From positions 62,001 to 126,000 of the forward strand of contig MBPM02000091.1 in NCBI GenBank assembly GCA_001695595.3: 64,000 nt of DNA, given 5' to 3'. Each line of letters starts with the position of its first letter. Position 1 is the first letter of the stretch. The notes beneath the pieces are model-generated. The model saw only the letters and a program-made list of their open reading frames with translations. It was not told where the DNA came from and did not search any database. The DNA is from Plasmopara viticola. Taxonomy: Eukaryota > Oomycota > Peronosporomycetes > Peronosporales > Peronosporaceae. Below are positions 41,329-50,501 of this stretch, piece by piece. Position numbers and translations under genes: made by a program.

Positions 41329-42178
41329 ATGGGCGAGAGCTTTTTCATGCCATATCTGTATATGCCCAGCGCTAATGCAAACTACTTCAAAGTTGTTTCA
41401 CCATGGGGAAATGTTCACATAAATAAGGGCTTCTTGGAGCAATTAGCCGTTAGTGCGTCGGTGATCGTGCTGACTATCATGCTATGGCGGTGCGCCGCGC
41501 GCCTAAACAGGACGCTCAAGAAGAAGACTGATGCTATAAACAAAGATGATGGAACAAAAGAGAATGAAAGCGAAGAAGATGGTGACAACGACGACGATTC
41601 AAAACCTACTCTAGACGAGGACTTGATTAAAAAGGGAGCGAACAGCTATTACTATACCCACCAGGTCAAGGAAAAGGGCACACGCAAGACTACGGTATCA
41701 TCCTATGGATGGAGCGACAGCAAAAAGACTGTCAGGTAAAGTAAACATGTGGTTACACTTTTGACCTTGTGCGGTCGTTCGGCTGAAATTCTGACGAACT
41801 CTATTTGCAGTATTTACTTAACCGATAACGTTGTTAAGGGCATGGAAGAGAGTCAACTGATTTTGGTAAGGCAGAGCTTCTGGGCTGTCAAAAATTCAAA
41901 AACTTACGTGTCTGATTATTTAATTCTGTTTCAATGACTAGAAATGGACTAACACGTCGTTGTCGTTGGATTTGCTCAACGCTGTTGGTGGATACAAGGC
42001 CAAAAGTTTGGTGATTATGTCGTTGTTCCATGAGATCACTGACGTGACCTGGACGGCGGAGAAGGAGACACTTACAATTACTCTGACAAAGGCACAGGAA
42101 CTTCCGTGGAATTCTTTAAATGGTGCGGCCAAGAATATGGAAGACCACATCGAGTACGATGACGCCCTTTACGACTAA
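41329..42178 (+). CDS. Single-pass membrane protein with C-terminal CS (p23/HSP20-like) domain
   Basis: Exons 41329-41735, 41811-41865 and 41942-42178 give 232 residues. One membrane helix lies around residues 35-53 (FLEQLAVSASVIVLTIMLW), then a charged linker (DDGTKENESEEDGDNDDD). From about 125 comes a CS-type fold: SSYGWSDSKKTVSIYL, LDLLNAVGGYKAKSLVIMSLFHEI, TWTAEKETLTITLTKAQELPWNSL. This order of strands and the final W resemble the HSP90-cochaperone CS domain. I do not recognise an orthologue with a name. Its position and topology suggest an organelle-surface chaperone adaptor, which is inference. Confidence 0.7.
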
Positions 42179-42285
42179 ATTCCAGGTATGTCGTAGACCC
42201 GAAATACAATAAACTTACACAAATGATCAAAAATCATTATTTACGTTTCTTAATTCTTTTTTGTTTGGTCTAAAGCGTTATGTGA

Positions 42286-43520
42286 TCAATCATTCCGGCT
42301 CCAAAACTTAAGATGCGTGCTGTCGTAAGCGGTAGTCCAAAGACTGTTTGTTGACGCATATGTCACGCCCGTGAGAAGATCGTTCGACACTGCCTGAGAG
42401 CTCACGAGCTTTACTCGTAAGTCTGCTCCTGGCTTACTTAATGTAAACTCCCAGATATTCATAAACGTATCCTCACTCACTGACACTGCAAACTCGTTAT
42501 GCGCATCCAAAGCTGTGATCGCACGCGTATGTGCAGCAATTTCAGCGTGTGCGTGAAAGCTTTTGGGGTGGTACAAGCGTAGACATCCAGTCAGAAATCC
42601 AGCTAAAAGCCAATTTTCCGCCATGAAGGTCATACAAGTCGCGGGGTAGTTGGTACCCACGATTCGATGGGTGACTTCAAAGCAATTCTCAGGGTTACGG
42701 ATCATGATCAGTCCACTCAAATCACTACTCGCTAGCACTGTGCCATCGAACGAACACTCCACACAGCAAATCGCTTGATCGTGCTCTGCTAGAGTCTTGC
42801 ACACCTCAAAGCTCGAACCTTCTCCAGACTTCGCATCTTCCTCTTTCTCGATTACAATCAGCTTCCCTACTGACGTGCCTGTACTTAAATCAAAATTAGC
42901 TGCACCGTGTTGAATACTGAATTAGGTCGAACTCACCCACTACAAGACGTGGTTCTTTTGCGTGAATTGAGCAAATGCCTTGACAATAAAGCGAATCTCC
43001 TATAAATCACCACACGATTGGTAAGACTTCAGACTTCTTTGAGCCTCGATTTTGATTAACAGCTGCTACCATTGACGTGACCACCTATAAGATCCATTGC
43101 CGCCATCTCTGAAAGGACCTCTTCACCCGTCGAGTCATAAATCTGATTTCATTTTACAGATATATCAAAAAGGCCTTTCTATCTTTTGTCAACAGAATGC
43201 AATACCTGAATGCCATTGTCTGAGGCAACAACGATTACAATTAAACTCTTAAGCGTGCAGAAGCGAACTTGGTGCACCACGGATTTCTCTGAACATGGCA
43301 GTCTATGCGTCTGACAAGGCGTGTGTGTTGTATCCACGTAAACCACGTCGTCTACGCTCGCGTAGACCTGCAAACTCAAGTTCATGAGCATTCAGACATT
43401 AAATCAATGCTTTAGCTGACGCACTAGTTTTTCGCCATGCTTGGACAGATTGTTGCATACGTAGGAGGCAGTGAAGCTCGTGGGTTTAAGCTCTGGATCT
43501 ACAAACCATGAAGTTGCCAT
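42286..43520 (-). CDS. WDR54: WD-repeat protein WDR54
   Basis: Five exons, 43520-43425, 43367-43206, 43142-43085, 42999-42937 and 42878-42286, give 323 residues, close to the about 334 of animal WDR54. The N-terminus keeps the family NNLS block (VCNNLSKHGEKL). The middle has QVRFCTLKSLIVIVVASDNGIQIY. The last repeats read HAHAEIAAHTRAITALDAHNEFAVSVSEDTFMNIWEF-like, matching the NAHARAICALD and GEDTFVHIW blocks of WDR54. The protein forms a beta-propeller; its cellular role is poorly defined. The splice model uses 57-85 bp introns, all GT-AG. Confidence 0.82.
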
Positions 43521-43657
43521 GATACCGCTTTCGTGTTCTTTTAGTCTTTCAGTGTCTGTTTTTGCGTCTCTTCAGTGAAAAGTCGGGAGGAGCTGATAAA
43601 AAAGAATGTTTTAGATCGTTCAAATAGATTGCGTACATCTATGTAGTGTCATTGCTA

Positions 43658-45017
43658 TTAGTGTGCAGTAACTTGGATTTCTTCTATCATCATACTCTTG
43701 TGCTGTTGAAGAGGCTTGATGCCATCATTCCCCTCTTCTACTACAGATAAAAACTTGGCTGTCGAATTTGAGCCTTCACAAGTAAGAAGCTCTGACGATA
43801 CTTCGCCACTTGAGGTCACCGTCTCCATTGCTTGCTTTTCAAGAGAGAGCTGATGCTCAGTCGGATTTACCGCTGCAGACGACATGATCTCAATCACGTC
43901 GTGTGCCGTGGGATACTTGTCAGCGTCGGCTGCCAGAACAACGATAATAACAGGAAATTCAACGACAGCCTTTCGCTTTAAGTTACTTTCAAGGCTTTGA
44001 TTCCCGTCTAGTCGGTAATATTGCGGCTGCGATGCTGGAGTAAACTCTTTCCGCAAGAGTAACAATGTGCGCTTTTCCCAGTCCTCCCTGGCATATTTCT
44101 TGAGCTTTCCACGAGTACCGACGTTTGACTGCATTTACAAATCCAGCGCAATGGTAAGCATTACGTTTTAGGGCGCAGGAAAGTAACTTACCATACTGGG
44201 GTTCAGATATTTTCCGAGCAGAGCGAACAAAGTGTCCCTTTCATTCGCTCGTTCCTCGAATAGACTTATAGCCACTTCAGCACTGGGAAATGACCATTCC
44301 ACACGCCAGTACAATGTATTCTTTTTTGTATCTATGTACGATGAGTTTCGTGTGCGCTTGCTCATACCGGGAGCGAGCAGCGTCAAGGCCACTCCTCTCT
44401 TCGCCGAATGCTTTGCAAATAATTGTACAGGAATTGGAAAGCGTGCTATCCAATCCGCGGGAACGTCAGGATTGATCCGCTCATCCGTAGCCACCTTGCG
44501 CTTCTTATTGCGAGAGTGTCGCCGCGTATTGACGTTCAAGTGGCTGCGGGATCTTTTTGCACTATTCGTGGAGCGTAAAACTTCTTCTAGAAAGAAGAAA
44601 TCTATCCCAATCGATAGAAAAAAGACCACAAGCAGCCGGCGTGATAAAATCAATCATCCCAACGAGCAGCTATTATTGTAAGTACGTACCACTAGAAAGA
44701 TCTGCGTCCGTAAACTGCTTGATCTCTACAAACTTGGTACGATCACGCTTGCCATTGCATTCATACTGTCAGCAGCACAAATGTACCACAATGTTAGCCA
44801 AGATAAATTGTAGTAGTACGTGGACAGCACGCACCTGCTTCTTGTGCGCCACGCAGCACTGCAGTGAACACGTGATACGTTCGCAACGCGGACAACGGTA
44901 CTTGACATTGCTCTCACCGCAGCCACAGCACATGTGCATCCCTTTGGTTTGCTTTGACTGCCCCCTTGTCTCTATCGGGGCGTCGTCCAGCGCACGCTTG
45001 TTGCCTCTGTCATCCAT
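43658..45017 (-). CDS. ZNHIT6: Box C/D snoRNA protein 1 (BCD1/ZNHIT6)
   Basis: Four exons, 45017-44835, 44765-44690, 44586-44192 and 44128-43658, give 374 residues. The zf-HIT finger is split by the first intron: CCGCGESNVKYRCPRCERITCSLQC...HKKQ, then YECNGKRDRTKFVEIKQF. The BCD1-specific block follows (RFPIPVQLFAKHSAKRGVALTLLAPGMSKRTRNSS, TLYWRVEWSF, RTLLLLRKEFTPASQPQYYRLD). BCD1 is an essential factor for box C/D snoRNP assembly, acting with R2TP and HSP90 in yeast and animals. Its start lies 98 bp from the TTC4 start. Confidence in the family is high; the exact N-terminus is less certain. Confidence 0.88.
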
Positions 45018-45115
45018 CGCTTGGTCTTTTGAGCTATGCGATGAAATCAAGTATCGTATTTAACGGAACATATGTGTCAGGGTTGCCAGTCATTTCTAAC
45101 GAGTACGTTGTGACC

Positions 45116-46357
45116 ATGGGTATGGGCGTTGATCTCGAGATTGATGAGAGCAAGTTGTGGGATCCAGCCAAGCGTCAAGCTTATATGGATGCACTGCCAG
45201 ACATGACGCTATTTGAAGACCATGTGGTCGAAGGTGACGAAATGGCAGTGGCCATTCAAGCGCTGATCGAGGACGGCGAGACTGCCGAGAGCTTGGCTCT
45301 GCACTGGAAGAATCAGGGAAATGACATGTTTTCTGACGCTAAAAAGGCTCATCGAGGTTACTTTCAAACCGCCATTAAATATTACAACGACGCACTCGCT
45401 TACGCTTACAAGGCGTTAGCGTTGCCCAAGGAGGAGCGCGATTTGACGTACGACATGAAGAAACTTACGTCGCAAATTTTGAGCAACCGCGCAGCCGTGC
45501 AATTAGAGCTCAAGAATTACGCCAGTTGTCGCTCCGACGCCGCCAAGGCTATCAATTTTGACCCGACCAATGTTAAGGCCTACTATCGCGGTGCCAAAGC
45601 CTCTCGGTTGCTGCGCAAACCGGCTGATACCTTGCGTTATTGTGAAGAAGGACTTAAGCTGGACACACAGAATAAGCTGCTACTGACGCTGCAAATGGAA
45701 GGACGCAGACTTGTGCAAGAAATGCGCGCTGAGAATATGAAGCGTGAGAGAGAACGCATGAAACGCCGTGCCGCCACGGACAAGTACCGCAAGCTATGTG
45801 GTGCTCGTAGGATTCGCGTGGGCCGCGCTCTGGTGGCTGATGAGCGCGTACGCCAGTTTGAAGGCAAGGCTGACTTGGACCCCGAAAGTGGCAACATGTT
45901 GTGGCCCGTTCTCTTTCTGTACGATCAGCACGGTACGTCGGATTTCGTGCAGTTCTTTGGTGAGCACGATACAATCATCGAGCACTTGGCAAACATGTTT
46001 CCGGAAGACGGACCTTACGCTCAGTGGGACACGAACAAGGAGTTTGTAGCATCCAAGCTGGTGGTATATGCAGCAGCAGATATGGTGTTACCATACTCGT
46101 CACCGAAAGAGTGGCACGTGGGGCTAAGCGGTGAGAAGGAGGACGATGACGAGGAGATGAAGCGCATTCGGTTGGAGGAAAAGCACGAGGCCAAGACACA
46201 GTACTGGATTAAGGTATCGCCCTTTTGTACGCTTCGGCAGTTATTGACTCATGAGAGATATGTGGTGCCTGGGATTCCAGTGCTCAACATTTTCGTGCGC
46301 GACTCAGAAGTATTAAGCTCCTATCTCACGCACATTATTACGCTTGACGCATTATAG
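45116..46357 (+). CDS. TTC4: TTC4/Cns1, TPR co-chaperone of HSP90
   Basis: A 413-residue single exon. TPR repeats lie around residues 60-185 (LHWKNQGNDMFSDAKK, YNDALAYAYKAL, LSNRAAVQLELKNYASCRSDAAKAI, AYYRGAKASRLL), then a long basic helix, then the TTC4/Cns1 C-terminal wheel domain (WPVLFLYDQHGTSDFVQFF, HDTIIEHLANMF, RQLLTHERYVVPGIPVLNIFV). The family binds the HSP90/HSP70 EEVD tail and is essential in yeast. I chose the ATG at 45116 because earlier in-frame ATGs (45041) would nearly overlap the start of divergent BCD1 and precede the conserved part. Confidence 0.88.
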   Translation: MGMGVDLEIDESKLWDPAKRQAYMDALPDMTLFEDHVVEGDEMAVAIQALIEDGETAESLALHWKNQGNDMFSDAKKAHRGYFQTAIKYYNDALAYAYKALALPKEERDLTYDMKKLTSQILSNRAAVQLELKNYASCRSDAAKAINFDPTNVKAYYRGAKASRLLRKPADTLRYCEEGLKLDTQNKLLLTLQMEGRRLVQEMRAENMKRERERMKRRAATDKYRKLCGARRIRVGRALVADERVRQFEGKADLDPESGNMLWPVLFLYDQHGTSDFVQFFGEHDTIIEHLANMFPEDGPYAQWDTNKEFVASKLVVYAAADMVLPYSSPKEWHVGLSGEKEDDDEEMKRIRLEEKHEAKTQYWIKVSPFCTLRQLLTHERYVVPGIPVLNIFVRDSEVLSSYLTHIITLDAL

Positions 46358-46466
46358 TACTAGGATTTATCGTGTTTAAATAGAACTGTTTTGATTGGTT
46401 GTAATGCGGGATCGTATTCTACTGGTTAAAAGATCAGCTTGTGAAAAAAGACTTCATCAAGCCAAT

Positions 46467-46875
46467 ATGGTGCGTATAGGAAGGAGAGCATGATGGCTCG
46501 CTCCGTGGGTGTCGTATGCTTTCAAGCTAATCTATATCTCAATCTTAACCCGATTCTCTGTGCTTCCGTGTATCTACATAGTCTGGTTTGATCTTAAACC
46601 CGAAGCCGTTCTTGACCAATTTAACGGGTAAGGCTGTGGTGGCGCGACTGAAATGGGGCATGGAGTATAAGGGTGTGCTGCTTTCCGTGGACTCGTATAT
46701 GAATTTACAGCTGGCTAATACCGAAGAGTATATCAACGGAGAGCTCACAGGAAATCTAGGAGAGACGCTCGTGCGCTGCAACAACGTGCTGTTTATCCGC
46801 GGCTTACTGGATGACGAGAAACCACCTGCCGAGGCAATTACGAACGAGGCAGAGCCCATGACAGACGCTCAGTAG
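46467..46875 (+). CDS. SNRPF: Small nuclear ribonucleoprotein F (SmF), start codon in its own exon
   Basis: The Sm fold starts [28 protein letters not shown] (Sm1), followed by [29 protein letters not shown] (Sm2), an excellent SmF match. No ATG precedes this in the exon. A 112-bp intron (46470-46581, GTGCGT...ACATAG) joins it in frame to an upstream ATG at 46467-46469, giving [11 protein letters not shown] and 98 residues. SmF is one of the seven ring proteins of spliceosomal U snRNPs. The C-terminal tail is acidic. The family is certain; the lone-ATG exon is inferred from frame and splice signals. Confidence 0.88.
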
Positions 46876-47147
46876 ACGATTCTTAGTACATAAGAGCGAG
46901 GAGGTGCAGTGTTACCACGACGCGTTTTATAAGCTTGAGAAGTTACCCTCGCGGTAAATGCCCTCCTTCTAGTTAAGCCTATTCAACATTTAGTTTATAA
47001 ACTGTGTGAGCTTTTCAATTTTACATTTCCACACGTTAGAGTACTGTCACCCTGCTCTACTCTTAAATAGGAGGCCACCTCGCAGCATAAGCAAGAAAAA
47101 CCTGCCATGTGTAGGTGCAACGTCCTCCGCACAAGCGAGCATGCTAT

Positions 47148-49196
47148 TTACGACTTCAGAAAGCCAAAGAGATCATCGTCGTCCAGCTCCACGTTCAAAT
47201 CGATGCGATCCCAGCGGTACAGATCCATTCCATCATCACCTCCTTCACTCCTCATTCCTGCTGTCAATCCAGTTGCTCTGCTGTCGGAAGCTAAAGTTCC
47301 ATTTTCAGCTACTGACGTGGAGACGATCATAGCTTCGTTAAGCGATGATGTCGCCAAAGTTGTATCAACGGGTACATCTGACGGTGTCGCTGGTATTGGC
47401 GAGGTCGCGTTCGGGGCGGACAATGATGGCCGAGAAGGTAAGGCCATCAGCTGCTGATAATGCTGTTGATCTTGCTGTAAATGCTGATGGAGCTGGTACT
47501 GATGATACTGATGGTGCTGTTGCCCATACTGCTGATGCTGCTGTTCCTGCTGCTGGTATTGCTGCGATCGCTGGTGCTGATGCTGATGCTGATGCTGTTG
47601 CTGTTGCTGTTGCCGGTGCTGTTGGCGCACCCGCTTTGTCTGCTGCTGCTGATGCTGCTGAAGATGTGGCGGACTGCCCCATGGATCATCGATCCTCTCC
47701 TCTTTTTCGTTATTGTTCGCGACAGTTGTAGAATCGATGTTCTCTCGCATTCTACTCTGACTTGCGAGATGCTGGGCCACCTCTACTTTGCGTGTAAGCA
47801 TCTGACGGTGAAGATTCATTTGTGCTTGCATAGCAAGATGCATTTGCATTCGTAAATCACTCGGTTCATCGTGGAACATGTATCCATCGGCATTACGAGG
47901 CATTGCCTCGCTAGTAACGCCATGTGAATACATTCCCCCTTCACCTTCAGGTCCAGTCATACCCGCCAGCTGGGGAGACATTAAAGAGGTCAAAAAGCTC
48001 CACTGTGGATCAGAAAGCTCCGGCATACCGTTGGAAACAGGAAGTTGCCCTAACGGGTATCGATATGCTGCCACAGCAGCAGCTGCTACAGCCAACTCAC
48101 GGTCGTGATCAGTAACCTGTTTGCGCTGAACATGAGCGGCGTATGCGGGTGGCAAATGTCGAGGAGCTATTGGCATCATACCGGTGGAACCTGGTGTCGG
48201 GACAACCGGCATCAGACGAGTATTTGCAATGGGAGAATGCTGACGGGTTTGACTACTTTCATCAAGAATTGGCTGTTGCTGGGCGCTCTGCATAAGTTGC
48301 GAATAGCTCAACTTATGCGCAGGGGTAGCAGGAGATCCTCGTCGATCCCGCGGAGTGGTCTGCGTCTTCACCTCCGCGTCCATCCTGTTGTCACCAAGAC
48401 TAGGATAATCGGTGTCAGAGTCACTCTCACCACCATCACTGTCGCTCACACGACTCTTTTGGCGCTTGGGATTGCTGATAGGAAACACAAACATACTAGC
48501 AGTCTCACTACTAGCCCCGCTTGCTCGTTGCTGAGCTTGACTACGGCGGCGTTTGAGATTGCGCTTGGCAGTGTAATCATAAAAGTCGAGGAATTCCATC
48601 CGAGAGCGCTCGTAGTTGAGTCGATACTTTTGCAAATGCGATTTAAGGTGTTCCGTCGTGAGGCCTGCGTCGGGACCTACGGACTCCATGAACTACATCA
48701 ATGCACATGTGAAAATTAGCGCCACGCTTGTCAACTTGTATATTAAAAAAAACCAGTCAACACACCGTCAGCAGAGTCTTTGGTGAAGCATTTTTGAGAC
48801 CAACTGCAGCAATTTCACATTATCGTTAGGAGTGATGAATAAAATGGGTTTGATCAAGCACGAACCGTCAAAGATGGCAGCCACGAAGAGTCGATGGAGA
48901 TCATCAGGCCAGACAAATCGCTTCGTCTTGCGCTCGTACTTTCGCTGCTTGGGAGCTATTTTGCCCTTGTCTATTTTTTTCCGCCTGCCACTCAAAGAAC
49001 TGGAGGTTTTCGTTGTCTTCGTACTTGCTACTGCGCCTTCACCATCCGTGACGGGTGAGCAAGACGGGTTCATCGATGGCGGCGTAGCCGTATCAGTGCG
49101 CGCTTCGTCGCTACTGTCCACCACCGTCCGCGGTTTCTTGATAAAGAGCTTCCCAGGCGAAGAAGCGGAGGTGCTCGTGGAGACCAAATTTGACAT
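47148..49196 (-). CDS. GARP/SHLQKYR-type Myb transcription factor with polyQ/H tail
   Basis: Three exons, 49196-48866, 48803-48766 and 48692-47148 (introns of 62 and 73 bp), give 637 residues. The Myb-like domain is spread over all three: KRFVWPDDLHRLFVAAIFD, VGLKNASPKTLLT, then MESVGPDAGLTTEHLKSHLQKYR. This is the GARP/SHAQKYF-class single Myb repeat, a DNA-binding domain well known from plants and also present in oomycetes. A basic segment (KRNLKRRRSQ) follows. Residues of the last third are rich in Gln, His and Tyr (47440-47690), then Ser/Thr/Pro, as in activation domains. Targets are unknown. Confidence 0.85.
47440..47690 (-). repeat. Imperfect CAG/CAT (Gln/His) codon repeat inside the GARP gene
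   Basis: The minus strand carries runs of CAG, CAA, CAT and CAC codons encoding mixed Q, H and Y stretches, including a run of alternating Q and H. The interruptions suggest slippage followed by point change. Length polymorphism between strains is likely. Confidence 0.8.
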
Positions 49197-50473
49197 ACAG
49201 CTCTGCGTGGCGGCCGTCCTAAACACTTAGAGGTAGGAGCCAATAAATGGGGAGCAAAAGCGAAAAGACAGAGCGCGGAGTAGAAGAATCGCGTGCGTGG
49301 TGAGGTATTGATTGACAGGTTGATGGAGATCCTACTCAATAGAATCCTGAGGGATGTCTGAATCTGAGCGGGAGTTTGAGCTCGTACTACTCTATGACAC
49401 ATTTATCCAATTGCATAACAAAACACTGTATGTATTGTTAAGGTACTGTCACAAACCGGCCAATCGCGATTAAGGGGTCTCTTAATGTCACGTTACAGTA
49501 AGCCCCAAAATTTGCTGCCGCTAAAGCCTTTTTGGATTCACTGCCAGTCATCATAGAAGATCTTTACTGCCGACATCTGCTCGATTGAACCTGACATAAA
49601 AGAAATTAAGACAATTCTTTTTCATTATTTAATGTAATTGCAATGGCACAGTGGTGACCCGCAGTACATTAAGCGATTTGCACACCAAATCGAACTTCAT
49701 TGATTGCAGAGTAATCAATTGAAGTCATTTCGATGTATGCACTACAGATAAATATTACATCAAACAGACAGCTGTCTGCGTATTTGCATGTGGCAGTGAC
49801 TTACGTCATACTATAGAATAATGCCAGAAGCTTATTAAACACACACTGGGTTCATGTGACCTCTACAAACAAGGTCGGGTAAATCGTTGCAGTTTGGATG
49901 TACATCATGGAGAGCTCGTATTGGTGCTTATGTAATTAATACGCAAATGGAACAGCCTTGCAAAAAAGCTTCTCGACCGCACCATAACACCACATTCGTT
50001 CTTCGATTACCCAATTTAGCAGCGCTTGTAGGTACATAAAGGTTTCCACACAGGTGTCAACAGCCATCTGAGTCATGATTCTGCTTAATAAGTCCCCACG
50101 ATGCTTTAACTTTCTCGTCAAAGTAATTTTCTACGGTAACCCCGCTGCACCTAGAACCTTTTAAAGTCAATATATGACTGAGTCATTTTGAGCTGATTCT
50201 CTGTGAGGATAGAGCTTTATGCTCGTTTGCCTCCGGACATGCAAGACGAGCCGGGTATAATCACAGTCCTGCTTAGTCCCAATGGGGTGCAACATTAAGT
50301 TGCTTGGATTCACTACGCAGTCAGTGCGCGTTGTTCAGTTATAAAATCACTCTGTCTCGTCATTTTCATCAAAAGATAACAGAGTTGTACAACACTGACG
50401 TCTAAATCATTTGCTCGCTAAAGCCGAAGCCATTCACAGTAAGCGGTAAATTCTTTCAGGGGCAGATATCTTG

Positions 50474-50501
50474 CCATTTTAGTTTGGGAAAACTAAAATG
50501 G
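50474..50501. repeat. Perfect inverted repeat, 12-bp arms, 4-bp loop
   Basis: Arms CCATTTTAGTTT and AAACTAAAATGG around GGGA, lying in sequence with no gene nearby. It could be the end or centre of a small decayed transposon, or chance in AT-rich DNA. Confidence 0.7.

Noticed and set aside
44954..45115. Longer N-terminus for TTC4
   Set aside because: It would overlap or abut the first exon of divergent BCD1, and the sequence there is not family-like.
47345..47731. Ala/Asp/Val-rich ORFs opposite the GARP gene
   Set aside because: They are the complement of CAG/CAT repeats in the GARP coding exon, a typical low-complexity shadow.
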